Shown: positions 1 to 9,116 of the stretch, one piece after another
Layout of the letters: every line of letters begins with the position of its first letter
Position numbering within the stretch: the stretch's first letter is position 1
Source: Salegentibacter maritimus
Lineage (GTDB): Bacteria > Bacteroidota > Bacteroidia > Flavobacteriales > Flavobacteriaceae
NCBI RefSeq assembly: GCF_016236915.1
Contig: NZ_JAEHOK010000026.1
Span: 1-47,591, forward strand
Direction: 5' to 3'
DNA length: 47,591 bases
The notes under the pieces: generated by a model
Database searches by the model: none
Told to the model about the DNA's origin: nothing
What the model saw: only the letters and a program-made list of their open reading frames with translations
Translations under genes and position numbers: made by a program

Positions 1-3000
1 CCTCCGGAAAAGGTACTGTTAAGTCCGGGGTAGCTTAAATAAGCAGAATTGTTGTTAGCAGTATCTTCTTCCCAATCCAATTTCCCATCAATCGCTGTAA
101 TGGCAGCCCCCCCAGCATTTACCCGGTATAAGACCTCAGCGATGGCCTGTTCTTCTATAACATTTACAGAAAAACTCTGCTCTATATAATTCGAATCGGC
201 ATCGGTAGCACGAATTGTAACCACTGAAACTGCCGGGGAATCGGGATAGCTTAGGTTAAGGCTACTGCCCGATATGACAGCACCGACAGCTGAATTGGTA
301 TTACCCGAAACACTATAAGTCAGGTTCCCTACACCGGCATCATCGTCAAAATATGGCAACAGACTAATAGTTTCTGTAACCGCTCCTACATTACGTTCAA
401 TATCAAGGAGCTCTGAGGCGATGGTAGGTCCTTCAGAAGTTACATTTAGAAAATCCCAGGTGCCTTCTAACTCTACACCAGGGGCATTGGAAGTACCTAT
501 CATGCCCACGGCCAAATCAATTTCAGTATTTTGGATAGCCTGTAAAATTGATCCTTCGGCAATAATACTACCTATGCTAACCTGGGCACCTGCATCTAAC
601 GAATATTTTAAATTTACCTCTCCATTTACAGGATTTACAACAAAATAGAATGACACACTACTGCTTGGCCTTTCAATCTCAGGAATATTGATATTTAATG
701 GGGATTGGGGAATATCGTTAATTTCCTGAAGCGCTATAAACCCTGTAGGGCTAATAACAAATTTTATATAATTGCTTTGGGTACCATCTCCTATAAAAAA
801 TCCGAGTTCTCCATTTGTGGGAGAATTAGTTCCATAAAGCTGCACAGGTCCATTAAAATTGGCAATACCGCCTTCTACCGTAAAATTACCAGCTTTAGCA
901 TGAACCTGAATGCCATATTGAAATGCCTTTTCCTGATTATTACTTGAACCCAATGCTGTACCGGAAGTCATTTGCATAGTCATTGCTCCAATTGCACCTC
1001 CAAGAATATCATTCTCATTAGGGTCGTTGGGGTCATCACGTCTATCCAACCAATTTAACCAGTTAGGGTTAGGGTCTCCATTATTCATCAAACCGGTTAA
1101 ACCAAGTCCCTTGTACCCTCCCAATTGGGTGTTACTGGTAAAAAGTTCATTAAATACCGGAAGCAAAAAAGCATCGCTTCCCGATTGCTTGGGGTTTCCT
1201 AATTGAAATACATCGCTTTCATCGGGTATACCGTCTGCGTCATCATCTAAATCATTTAAATCTGATACATTATCTCCGGTATCAGACTTATCAAAATCGT
1301 TTGGCTGTGAGCCACCATTACAGGGGTCGGTATCGTTATCTTCTTCGTCCTGGTTCGTATAACCGTCAAAATCATAGTCGGCATTCGCATCATAACCGAG
1401 ATCTCCGGGTAATTTACACTCTCCAAAATCCTGAGGTTCCAAAACAATAAGTTTACCATTCAAGGTAACTACCCATATTGTGCCCGGAAATATTTCATTA
1501 TCGCTATTACAGGTAACACCCAAAGCGTCCCCACCTAATCCTGATAAAAAAGATGGAGTAAGTTTGTTAAGACTTCCATCGGGATTAAGTTCTACTCTTC
1601 TTAATTCGCCAGTATTTACACCAGCTATAAGATTCCCCTTCATCGCACCGTTAAAATTGCTGGCGGTGTATTCATCTATGCCGTTTGTATTGGTTCCCCA
1701 AATAGTTACTAGATCATCTACGGGCCCGTCGGGGTTTGCCAGGCCGGGTCCTCTCCAATCACCTTCAATAGGATTGGCAACCGTAACCGGGGGCCAGTCG
1801 GCCGGAAGCGCAACATCAGGATTATTTGTAAAGTCGCCGGAATTCTTCAATGGATGGTACTTTTTAGTTCTAAAAACAGCACCGGTAGTACCATTTTTAG
1901 AAGGATTTGTATATAATCCTGCTCCTAGCGGGTTAGCCCTAATTGGCGTGGGATGCCCTCCATAAAAGCTTCCGAAATTATAATTTTGAATATCTGTGGT
2001 CACTAAGTGCAAATGATCTTCATTATTTATCTTTTCTCCTCCAGAGGAAACCGTGCTTCCAGGCTCATTCGGATCATAATCATTGGTTACTGCTCCTCCT
2101 CCTTCATTAAACGGAAAACCTCCCCAACCTCCGTTCGAGCCATTTTCTGTAACATATAAAGCTCCGGTTTCAGTTAAGACAAGGTCATAAGAATTTCTAT
2201 AGCCGGGAGAAAAAATTTGTACCGGTCCGCCGGGCACTATTTTAGCCTGATTCAAACCATCATTTCCTCCAAACGGATCATTAACATCTACCCCATCATA
2301 ACCGGCTGCATCGGGATTAGAGATACCATTTATATTTGGCCTTGTTGGGTCATCTACGGTAGGAAGATCGTATATATATTTTCTACCATTATCAGTTTTT
2401 ACCGGCATACCGTTTATCATATCTAAATTAACCGCCAGGATAGCCGCAGATAGAGCATATTCTGTAGTGTATGCGAAATTGACTGAAGGTGCACCCGCAT
2501 TTGTATGGCCACCCTGCGCTACAATAAGATAATTTACACCGTTTATATTTGCCATTTCCATCCCATTGGTAGCATGATTTTCTTCTGAACGCGGAAGACC
2601 ACGAACAAGATCAACTACGTCCCAGGAATTTCCGTTCCAGCTAAACTGGGTAATAATGCCTGAATTGGTATCTAGATTTGTATCTCCACTTCCGCCTCCA
2701 CCACCTCCACCAATTCTAAAATCGCTAGAGGCTACATAAATTTTAGGATTTGCTGCGGTACCTCCTACTGTAAGCCCGGTTGTTTCCCTAAAACTTGAGC
2801 TGTAAAGACTACCGTCGTCATTATGATCCTGAATAGTTGAGATCCCCAAAAGGGTCTCCATATCAAGTACTTTATAATCTGTTACCGATATGCGCTCAAT
2901 AGTTAAAATTTTGATAGCACCTGTATATTCAGCCACATATAGTCGCCCATCTGGTCCAAACATCAATGAAGTTCCATTAGATATAGAGCCATTTCCATTA

Positions 3001-3116
3001 AAGTCTAGGTTGCTTTGGGAAAAGCTTTGCGCATATAGACTAAGGTTAAAAAAACCTGCCCAGGATATTGCGAATAAAATAAAGGTACATCCCCTTAGAA
3101 AGTTATTATTTTTCAT
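1..3116 (-). CDS. Giant secreted multidomain protein (beta-propeller, Ca-binding repeats, cadherin-like, malectin), partial
   Basis: Reading down the minus strand from the ATG at 3116 gives 1038 codons without a stop, running off the left edge. A signal peptide ends near residue 30 (LSLYAQ). Residues about 35-560 resemble a glucose/sorbosone-dehydrogenase or NHL-type beta-propeller (FGPDGRLYVAEYTGAIKIL near the start, several Asp/Asn-Gly turns, and a run of seven glycines). Residues about 570-635 are Asp-rich (DADYDFDGYTNQDEEDNDTD and DDDADGIPDESD), like thrombospondin type 3 calcium repeats. Residues about 900-985 look cadherin/Ig-like (YFDDDAG, ATDADSN). The last residues (VLYRVNAGG, DGKLDWEEDT) begin a malectin carbohydrate-binding domain. 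It is probably a cell-surface or type IX-secreted protein that binds glycans; substrate and catalysis are unknown. The missing C-terminus should show whether it has a T9SS sorting domain. The reading frame is certain, the domain names moderately so. Confidence 0.85.
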   Translation of the reverse strand, partial: MKNNNFLRGCTFILFAISWAGFFNLSLYAQSFSQSNLDFNGNGSISNGTSLMFGPDGRLYVAEYTGAIKILTIERISVTDYKVLDMETLLGISTIQDHNDDGSLYSSSFRETTGLTVGGTAANPKIYVASSDFRIGGGGGGGSGDTNLDTNSGIITQFSWNGNSWDVVDLVRGLPRSEENHATNGMEMANINGVNYLIVAQGGHTNAGAPSVNFAYTTEYALSAAILAVNLDMINGMPVKTDNGRKYIYDLPTVDDPTRPNINGISNPDAAGYDGVDVNDPFGGNDGLNQAKIVPGGPVQIFSPGYRNSYDLVLTETGALYVTENGSNGGWGGFPFNEGGGAVTNDYDPNEPGSTVSSGGEKINNEDHLHLVTTDIQNYNFGSFYGGHPTPIRANPLGAGLYTNPSKNGTTGAVFRTKKYHPLKNSGDFTNNPDVALPADWPPVTVANPIEGDWRGPGLANPDGPVDDLVTIWGTNTNGIDEYTASNFNGAMKGNLIAGVNTGELRRVELNPDGSLNKLTPSFLSGLGGDALGVTCNSDNEIFPGTIWVVTLNGKLIVLEPQDFGECKLPGDLGYDANADYDFDGYTNQDEEDNDTDPCNGGSQPNDFDKSDTGDNVSDLNDLDDDADGIPDESDVFQLGNPKQSGSDAFLLPVFNELFTSNTQLGGYKGLGLTGLMNNGDPNPNWLNWLDRRDDPNDPNENDILGGAIGAMTMQMTSGTALGSSNNQEKAFQYGIQVHAKAGNFTVEGGIANFNGPVQLYGTNSPTNGELGFFIGDGTQSNYIKFVISPTGFIALQEINDIPQSPLNINIPEIERPSSSVSFYFVVNPVNGEVNLKYSLDAGAQVSIGSIIAEGSILQAIQNTEIDLAVGMIGTSNAPGVELEGTWDFLNVTSEGPTIASELLDIERNVGAVTETISLLPYFDDDAGVGNLTYSVSGNTNSAVGAVISGSSLNLSYPDSPAVSVVTIRATDADSNYIEQSFSVNVIEEQAIAEVLYRVNAGGAAITAIDGKLDWEEDTANNNSAYLSYPGLNSTFSG

Positions 3117-3746
3117 CCCTTTATATATTTAGTCAAAAAATTGATTCCAATAAATCACGATAGGTGCTAAATGGTCATTACTAAGGGGCAGATCTATATG
3201 GGTTACATGATATTAAGTCTTACGAATTACAAGAAGTTGTATAACTGTAAACTTCAAGACAAAAATTATTTGGGGATAGCAAATAAAACATTCTACCACT
3301 CAATAAAAAGCATACAAAATTTAAGAACTGTAATATTGTATTTTGGGGATAATCTGGGGAGAAAATTCTATACTAAATTTAGTGAAAAATTATTATTTAA
3401 AAAAATTATTGAGCTTCTCCCAAAAGGGTCAAGTAAAATTTTGTTGTAACACCTAGTCTGATTTTTAGAATTGGCCAAATCAATTTATTCAAAATCTGAA
3501 TATAACTATTGCGAAATCACCTTAAAACCGGTAACAATTTCTACTTTTAGTAAACCATCTTATGGCAAGCCTTCGGCAACACACCCTTATTTTTGAGTAA
3601 ATATATCCGGTTAATTACTCGGTATACAATTATAGTTTAAAAGTAGTTTTAAAACTCTACAGCATAGAAATTCTATTATTTCATATGGATTCTTTAGTAA
3701 GCATATTTAAATAAAACCTATCTTTCTTTGTTTAAACCTGTTTTAT
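3117..3746. other. Intergenic region, no supported gene
   Basis: This is 630 bp of AT-rich DNA between divergently oriented genes, so it should hold promoters for both, but I could not find a full TTG-N19-TAnnTTTG match. A 92-codon open frame at 3171-3449 has no recognisable motif and a Lys/Ile/Leu/Tyr-rich composition typical of chance frames in AT-rich DNA. At 3564-3590 there is a degenerate match to the dispersed repeat described at 43015-43113 (GGCAAGCC followed by ACACCCTT). Confidence 0.5.
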
Positions 3747-4406
3747 ATGAAGCCTAAAATCATAATTTTTGACGTAAATCATACCCTTTTAAATATGTTT
3801 ACTTTAAAAGAAGAGGTAAATGCTGCCCTGAAAAATGAAATGGGTTTTGAGATTTGGTTTCCTAAGTTATTGCATTATTCTTTGGTAGAAACTACTACCA
3901 AAAATTACAGGAATTTTACCGAAATAGCTCTGGAGACATTTAGAATGATTTCAGATAAATTTGATAAATCCTTTACCAATTCGGAAGTAGCGAATATAAT
4001 TTCAGAAATCACTAAACTCCCTCCCTTCCCAGATGTAAAACCGGGACTTGAGAAATTAAAAAACTCAGGTTACAGGCTTATCGCTTTCAGTAATGGTAAA
4101 CCCGATGTTTTACAATCTCAACTGAAATTTGCTGAACTGAATTCTATTTTTGATGGAATTCATAGTGTTGAAGAAGTAAAAAAATATAAGCCACACCCTC
4201 GCAGCTATCAATATATTTTAAATAAGTATCGCGTTCCAGCCCAAAAAGCATTAATGGTCGCTGCTCATCCCTGGGATATTCTCGGAGCAAAACGGGCTGG
4301 CCTTAAAACTTGTTTTATAGAAAGACCGGGAGAAATTTTTTATCAATTAGCGGATAAACCGGATCTAAGACTTAACGGGATTGATAAAATTTTACAAAAC
4401 TTATAG
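3747..4406 (+). CDS. HAD-superfamily hydrolase, (S)-2-haloacid dehalogenase-like
   Basis: This 219-residue protein has the complete HAD fold signature. The nucleophile is Asp9 in IIFDVNHTLL, motif II is Ser115-Asn116 in AFSNGKPD, the motif III lysine is Lys148 in KKYKPHP, and the acidic motif IV is around Asp177 in AAHPWDILGAKRAG. The residue two after the nucleophile is Asn11, not the Asp used by HAD phosphatases. That, with the AAHPWDI...GL...FIERPGE ending, is typical of the type II haloacid dehalogenase branch, which hydrolyses carbon-halogen bonds through an aspartyl ester. The cap domain lies between residues 15 and 95. It is a single-gene unit followed by a non-coding gap. Family placement is confident; dehalogenase activity on a real substrate is inferred. 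Confidence 0.85.
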   Translation: MKPKIIIFDVNHTLLNMFTLKEEVNAALKNEMGFEIWFPKLLHYSLVETTTKNYRNFTEIALETFRMISDKFDKSFTNSEVANIISEITKLPPFPDVKPGLEKLKNSGYRLIAFSNGKPDVLQSQLKFAELNSIFDGIHSVEEVKKYKPHPRSYQYILNKYRVPAQKALMVAAHPWDILGAKRAGLKTCFIERPGEIFYQLADKPDLRLNGIDKILQNL

Positions 4407-4576
4407 AGGTTAAAACTCTAGAGAGATTAGGAGATCCTGAACTATAGTTTTCCCGTATTTATCTAGCAAAACTCAAGTACGTATCAAATACTTCCTGTAA
4501 CGTTAAATCCATTTAAAAATAATAGGATAATTCTTCTTTCTTCTTTGGGATGTTTATTTTTAGGAAAAAAGAAAAG

Positions 4577-5536
4577 ATGGAGAAAGTTAATTTAGGAAAT
4601 TCCGGAATAAAATCTGCACCAATTATTTTTGGTGGAAATGTGTTTGGTTGGACATTAGATGAAAAAGAGTCATTTAAAATGCTCGATGAACTTTTTGAAC
4701 TGGGTTTTACCACCATTGATACTGCCGATGTTTATTCTCGTTGGGCAGATGGCGTACCTCACGGGACTTCAGAGAGAATTATTGGTAAATGGATAAAAAC
4801 CCGTAAAATAAGGGATAAAGTCACGCTTATTACCAAAGGTGGCTCTTGTTTGCAACCCGGCGGACCAAAAAATAATTCCAGAGATTATCTTACCGGTGCG
4901 GCAAAAGATTCCCTTTTAAGACTTCAAACCGATTATATTGATCTTTATTTTACTCATTATGATGATAAAGAAACCCCTGTGGAAGAGGCACTGGAAGCTT
5001 ACCAGAGTTTTATATCAAGTGGCGAAATAAAGCATATTGGGGCTTCAAATTTTTCTGCGGAAAGATTACAAAAATCCCTTAGCATCGCTGCAGAAAAAGA
5101 CCTGCCCCCTTATGAGGTTTTTCAACCGGAATATAATTTAATGGTACGCGACAAGTTTGAAGGAGAAATAGAAGAAATTTGTTCTAAAAACCAATTAGGG
5201 GTAGTTCCTTATTTTTCTCTCGCCAGCGGATTTCTTACGGGAAAATATCGTAAAAAAGAAGATTTTGAAGGAAAAGACAGGAAAATATTTACAGAAAAGT
5301 TTTTAAACCCACGCGGAGAAAAAATCCTAAAAAGCCTGGACCAAATTTCTGAAAAACATCAGGTTTCTCAAGCCGGTATTGCGCTTGCCTGGTTAATGAA
5401 AAGACCCGGGGTGAGCGCACCAATTGCCAGTGCTACCAAATCTTCTCACCTTAAGTCCTTTATTGAGGCTATTGAAGTAAACCTATCTCAAGAAGATATG
5501 GAGGTTTTAAATAAAGCGAGTGAAACCCAGGATTAA
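4577..5536 (+). CDS. Aldo/keto reductase
   Basis: This NAD(P)H-dependent oxidoreductase has the AKR TIM-barrel fold. With the start at 4577 (MEKVNLGNSGIK) the protein is 319 residues, and the catalytic tetrad reads Asp48, Tyr53 (DTADVYSRW), Lys87 (LITKGG) and His127 (YFTHYDD). The C-terminal region carries the usual cofactor-binding pattern (GVSAPIASATKSSHL). I prefer 4577 over the in-frame ATG at 4550: family members begin right before the first beta strand, the nine extra residues (MFIFRKKEK) are unlike the family, and the purine-rich stretch before 4577 could serve as a ribosome site. It looks like the YghZ/Tas or GPR-type subgroup acting on aldehydes or sugars. The substrate is unknown. 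A hairpin terminator follows at 5566-5599. Confidence 0.88.
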   Translation: MEKVNLGNSGIKSAPIIFGGNVFGWTLDEKESFKMLDELFELGFTTIDTADVYSRWADGVPHGTSERIIGKWIKTRKIRDKVTLITKGGSCLQPGGPKNNSRDYLTGAAKDSLLRLQTDYIDLYFTHYDDKETPVEEALEAYQSFISSGEIKHIGASNFSAERLQKSLSIAAEKDLPPYEVFQPEYNLMVRDKFEGEIEEICSKNQLGVVPYFSLASGFLTGKYRKKEDFEGKDRKIFTEKFLNPRGEKILKSLDQISEKHQVSQAGIALAWLMKRPGVSAPIASATKSSHLKSFIEAIEVNLSQEDMEVLNKASETQD

Positions 5537-5565
5537 TATCCACCTATAAATTGAAATAAAAAAAT

Positions 5566-5599
5566 AGTCCCGAAGAAATAGTTCCCCGGGACTGTTTTT
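5566..5599 (+). terminator. Rho-independent terminator after the aldo/keto reductase gene
   Basis: The 7-bp stem AGTCCCG (5566-5572) pairs with CGGGACT (5587-5593), with a 14-nt loop and a T-rich tail (GTTTTTA). An A-run precedes the left arm, so it may also act on transcripts of the convergent hisS gene. Confidence 0.7.
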
Positions 5600-5708
5600 A
5601 TTGAAAATTAAATTCAGTTGTAATGAAACCGCCTGAAAGTATTTAGATTAAGAAAAACTTCTAACCTTAGCTATTGATTCTGTAAAAGCAGTTTCTTAAA
5701 CTATAAAT

Positions 5709-5750
5709 AACTACCTCGAGGTATTACACCCTTTGGCGGTACCAATAAAC
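5709..5750 (+). repeat. Deletion derivative of the 99-bp dispersed repeat
   Basis: This element has both ends of the repeat seen complete at 43015-43113, namely AACTACCTCG and GTATTACACCCTTTGGCGGT...CCAATAAA. The middle, about 55 bp, is missing, and the junction falls in the CCTCG that occurs at both sides of the lost segment. It sits directly after the 3' end of hisS. Confidence 0.75.
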
Positions 5751-5752
5751 GC

Positions 5753-7123
5753 TTAGGCTAAAGCCGAAACCAGTTCGGCAAAATCTACTTTTTGTTGCTC
5801 GCCTGTTTTCATATTTTTAAGGGTAAACTTCTTTGATTCCATTTCTTCTGCCCCTGCCAGAATCACAAAAGGTAATTCGCGCTTATTGGCGTAATTCATT
5901 TGCTTTTTCATCTTCGCAGCATCCGGAAACAACTCGGCAGTAATATTTTCACTTCTTAGTTTATTTACAGCCTTTAATGCATATAGCGCTTCGTTATCAC
6001 CAAAGTTGATAAAAAGAGCCCTGGTGTTTTGGGTTACTGCTTTGGGAAAAAGATCAAGCTCCTCCAGAACAAGGTAAATACGGTCCAGGCCAAATGAAAT
6101 TCCAACACCACTCATATCTTTTAGACCAAAAATTCCGGTTAAGTCATCGTATCTACCGCCACCACCAATAGAACCCATTTTTACATTTTCTGGTGCAGAA
6201 ACTTCAAAAATAGCCCCGGTATAATAGTTAAGTCCGCGGGCCAGGGTCACATCTAAATCAAGTTTCGCTGTCTTTAATGGCATTTCAGCAATTGCTTTTT
6301 CAATAAATTCCAATTCCTTAATACCTTCTTTTCCAGTTTCAGAATCAGCCAATATTTCTTTAATTCCAACAATTTTTTCAGTAAAAGAACCTTTTAGACT
6401 AAAGATTGGCTGAATTTTTTCAATGGCGTTTTCAGAAATTCCTTTTTGCAACATTTCTTTCTTTACACCTTCTTCGCCTATTTTATCCAGTTTATCCAGT
6501 GCTACTGTAAAATCGATAAGTTTATCCTTTTCGCCAATAACTTCAGCAAAGCCAGAAAGTACCTTTCTATTATTAATTTTAATAGTAACCCCTTTTAATT
6601 TTAAAGCTGAAAAAACGGCATCGTATAATTGTACGAACTCCACTTCCTGCCAAAGGCTTTTACTGCCAACTACATCTGCATCACACTGAAAAAACTCTCT
6701 AAAACGTCCTTTTTGTGGCCTATCGGCACGCCATACCGGTTGAATTTGGTAGCGTTTAAAAGGAAAATCTATTTCATTTTGATGTTGTACCACATAGCGG
6801 GCAAAAGGTACGGTAAGATCATATCGTAAGGCTTTTTCACTAATGGAAGAAGTAATCTTTAAACTGTCTTTAGCCTGATAAGCTTCAGCATTAGCCTTCT
6901 TTAGAAAATCGCCCGAATTCAAAATTTTAAAAATTAATCGATCTCCTTCTTCCCCATATTTTCCCATAAGGGTATCAGAGTTCTCAAAACTTGGGGTTTC
7001 TATTGGTTGAAAACCAAATTTTTTAAATTCGGTTTTAATTTTATCGAAAATAAAATTTCTTTTAGCAACTTCGGCCGGGTTAAAATCTCGAGTTCCCTTT
7101 GGGATAGAAGGTTTTTGTGCCAT
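5753..7123 (-). CDS. hisS: Histidine--tRNA ligase
   Basis: Charges tRNA-His with histidine in the cytoplasm. The 456-residue length and class II synthetase motifs fit: GTRDF near the N-terminus, motif 2 ([20 protein letters not shown]), the histidine-specific motif [15 protein letters not shown] and motif 3 (GISFGLDR). The C-terminal anticodon-binding domain (about residues 360-456) is present ([21 protein letters not shown]). The start [14 protein letters not shown] is the usual one for Bacteroidota HisS. It is transcribed alone. A candidate promoter lies 70-100 bp upstream. Confidence 0.98.
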   Translation of the reverse strand: MAQKPSIPKGTRDFNPAEVAKRNFIFDKIKTEFKKFGFQPIETPSFENSDTLMGKYGEEGDRLIFKILNSGDFLKKANAEAYQAKDSLKITSSISEKALRYDLTVPFARYVVQHQNEIDFPFKRYQIQPVWRADRPQKGRFREFFQCDADVVGSKSLWQEVEFVQLYDAVFSALKLKGVTIKINNRKVLSGFAEVIGEKDKLIDFTVALDKLDKIGEEGVKKEMLQKGISENAIEKIQPIFSLKGSFTEKIVGIKEILADSETGKEGIKELEFIEKAIAEMPLKTAKLDLDVTLARGLNYYTGAIFEVSAPENVKMGSIGGGGRYDDLTGIFGLKDMSGVGISFGLDRIYLVLEELDLFPKAVTQNTRALFINFGDNEALYALKAVNKLRSENITAELFPDAAKMKKQMNYANKRELPFVILAGAEEMESKKFTLKNMKTGEQQKVDFAELVSALA

Positions 7124-7191
7124 AAAATATGTAAGGTATAAGTACTTTTTTAGTTTAATTTGAACGCTACAATGCGCTTTAAACAGCGCTG

Positions 7192-7221
7192 CAAATATCT
7201 TAAATTTTAAATGAACCCAAA
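7192..7221 (-). promoter_or_regulatory. Candidate Bacteroidota promoter of hisS
   Basis: On the minus strand TTTG (7221-7218) is followed after 18 nt by GATATTTG (7199-7192), close to the TTTG-N19-TAnnTTTG consensus. The predicted transcript start gives a leader of about 60 nt. The first base of the -7 box is off consensus. Confidence 0.4.
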
Positions 7222-7291
7222 CAAATTTCAGATTTTAAGTAACATTCTTCCACTTATGAAGTCTAACTAAATAGCACTGAAAACAATTTCT

Positions 7292-8539
7292 ATGTTTGGG
7301 TTATTTAAGGAAAATGTAAGTATCGCTTTTAATTCAATTAAAAGTCAACTATTACGAACCATACTTACCGTATTAATTATCGCTATTGGCATCACAGCTT
7401 TGGTAGGGATTTTAAGTGCGGTAACTGCTTTAGAAAATACCATTAGTAGTGATTTTGCTTCTATGGGAGCCAACACCTTCAATATACAACGTTATGAATT
7501 TAATTCCCAACGTCGTGGCGGTGGTGAGATAGAAAAAGTAAACCCAATAATAAGCTATCGGGAAGTTAGAAAGTTTGAAGAGAATTATCAATATCCAAAA
7601 GCACAAACTGCAGTATCATTTACCGGAACTACAGTTGCCGAAGTAAAATATCTTAACGAAAAAACCGATCCCGAGGTAAGAGTGCTTGGCGTAAATGAGA
7701 ACTTTCTTGAGAACTCTGGGCTAAACCTGGAAACCGGACGTGAATTTAATATTTTTGATATTCAAAACAATAATAATGTAGTAATTCTGGGCTCTGATTT
7801 TGCTAAACCCGAAGGCCTTTTTAAAGGAGAAGATCCTATAGACAAAGTAATTAGCATTAGAGGGGCGAAATTTAGGGTTATTGGAATACTTGAATCTAAA
7901 GGTTCTACTTTCGGGAATAATCAAGATCTACGGGTTTTAATGCCTATACAGGTAGCACGCTCTATGTTTACCCAACCTCAAATTAACTATGCGGTAAGCG
8001 TAAAAGTTGATGATAAAGAGTTATTAGAAGGTGCGCAAGATGAGGCGATTTTAACCTTTAGAAATATCAGGAAACTCAACCCTATAGAAGAAAATAATTT
8101 TGGCCTGGAACGAAGTGACGATCTCATTAATCGAATTTTTTCCATTACCAGCTATCTAAATTACGCTGCATGGATTATTTCTATCATCACCATATTTGGT
8201 TCTTCTATTGCCTTAATGAATATTATGTTGGTGAGTGTTACCGAAAGAACACGTGAAATTGGGGTTCGAAAAGCCCTGGGAGCAAAAAGACGAACAATTG
8301 CAACCCAATTTTTTATGGAAACCCTTATTATTGGACAATTAGGCGGTATCCTTGGAATTATTTTGGGTATATTAATTGGAATGGGGGTTTCGGCAGCAGC
8401 CGATTTTGATTTCACCACTCCATGGGTAGCTATTCTTTGGGCCACCGCTATTACTATTTTGGTGGCTATTCTCGCCGGAAGTTACCCGGCAGCTAAAGCT
8501 GCAAAACAAGATCCTATAGAGTCACTTAGGTATGAATAA
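7292..8539 (+). CDS. MacB/FtsX-family ABC transporter permease
   Basis: This 415-residue inner-membrane protein starts with a transmembrane helix (residues about 20-45, LLRTILTVLIIAIGITALVGIL), followed by a long periplasmic MacB core domain (about 50-280). Three C-terminal helices form the FtsX domain, which carries the signature RTREIGVRKALGAKRR just after the second helix and ends with the typical AAKAAKQDPIESLRYE. MacB-type proteins couple cytoplasmic ATP hydrolysis to periplasmic conformational change for peptide, toxin or lipoprotein export. No ATPase or HlyD-type adaptor is adjacent, so the partner must be encoded elsewhere. Substrate unknown. Confidence 0.9.
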   Translation: MFGLFKENVSIAFNSIKSQLLRTILTVLIIAIGITALVGILSAVTALENTISSDFASMGANTFNIQRYEFNSQRRGGGEIEKVNPIISYREVRKFEENYQYPKAQTAVSFTGTTVAEVKYLNEKTDPEVRVLGVNENFLENSGLNLETGREFNIFDIQNNNNVVILGSDFAKPEGLFKGEDPIDKVISIRGAKFRVIGILESKGSTFGNNQDLRVLMPIQVARSMFTQPQINYAVSVKVDDKELLEGAQDEAILTFRNIRKLNPIEENNFGLERSDDLINRIFSITSYLNYAAWIISIITIFGSSIALMNIMLVSVTERTREIGVRKALGAKRRTIATQFFMETLIIGQLGGILGIILGILIGMGVSAAADFDFTTPWVAILWATAITILVAILAGSYPAAKAAKQDPIESLRYE

Positions 8540-8642
8540 AAGTTGTAATTAATACATTAGTTTGAGAACTACCGGTTTTCTTCCCCCTCTAGTCCCATAA
8601 ATCGTTTTTGCCCAAAATTTTCTTACGTAACATACTTTTTGC

Positions 8643-8665
8643 GTTATTGAACTCAGTTCAATAAC
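8643..8665. repeat. Perfect 10-bp inverted repeat
   Basis: GTTATTGAAC (8643-8652), a 3-nt spacer and GTTCAATAAC (8656-8665). No T-run follows on the plus strand, so it is a poor terminator. It could be a protein-binding operator. Confidence 0.5.
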
Positions 8666-8825
8666 CAAGCGTATATATAAATAAGACTGAATTGTAGTTT
8701 TATAAAAATTTTCAGACCATGTGACAGACTCCGGTTCAATGCTCCTCTAATTTTCAAATTATTGCTAGGTACTAAGACTATCTTTTCTACCTACGTATGG
8801 ATAACCGTCAAAGCCTTAAGACATC

Positions 8826-8924
8826 TTTATTGGCACTGACAAAGGATGTAATACCCCGAGGCTTGCCCCGCAATTAAAAATTTGTTTACAACGAATGCCT
8901 CATGGGCTTGTACTGAGGTAGTTT
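8826..8924 (-). repeat. Near-complete copy of the 99-bp dispersed repeat
   Basis: The reverse complement aligns without gaps over 99 positions to 43015-43113, with 12 mismatches by eye. Shared landmarks are AAACTACCTC, GAGGCATTCGTTG, GGCAAGCCTCGGGGTATTAC and GTGCCAATAAA. Confidence 0.85.
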
Positions 8925-9116
8925 ACTATTAATTCTACCAAATATAAATTCAAAGGATAAAATTTCCCGAATTATACATTTAAGACATCTTTCTCTTAAC
9001 ATTTATTTTACTTAAATAAATTATTTTGTTTATTATTTGTTAACCCTGTTGTTTACTTATAGTAAATTTTTAAAGCTAATATTGCTTAAAATTAACTAAT
9101 AGTAATAAAACAAGTA

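Larger units (their letters stand above)
8540..9116. other. Intergenic region with a hairpin palindrome and a dispersed repeat
   Basis: Between the permease gene and the susC-like gene lie a 10-bp inverted repeat at 8643-8665, a complete copy of the 99-bp repeat at 8826-8924 on the minus strand, and about 190 bp of AT-rich DNA that should contain the promoter of the SusCD operon. I see TTATTTTG at 9021-9028 as a possible -7 box, but no matching -33 element. Confidence 0.5.

Noticed and set aside
421-3132. Several plus-strand open frames of 60-160 codons (for example 1480-1965)
   Set aside because: All lie opposite the continuous minus-strand frame of the giant secreted protein, which has coherent domains and a signal peptide.
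3171-3449. 92-codon open frame in the gap upstream of the HAD gene
   Set aside because: The composition is that of random AT-rich DNA (Lys, Ile, Leu, Tyr), with no motif, signal peptide or convincing start context. It also overlaps the likely promoter zone of two divergent genes.
4513-4716. Minus-strand open frame opposite the start of the aldo/keto reductase gene
   Set aside because: Shadow of the reductase coding sequence; Ser/Pro/Phe-rich with no family resemblance.
7290-7297. TATGTTTG, a consensus -7 box, at the start of the permease gene
   Set aside because: It overlaps the start codon itself, so it cannot serve that gene with a normal leader.
9021-9028. TTATTTTG as promoter of the SusCD operon
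   Set aside because: The first two bases fit poorly and no TTG lies 18-20 nt upstream. Not listed as a feature.
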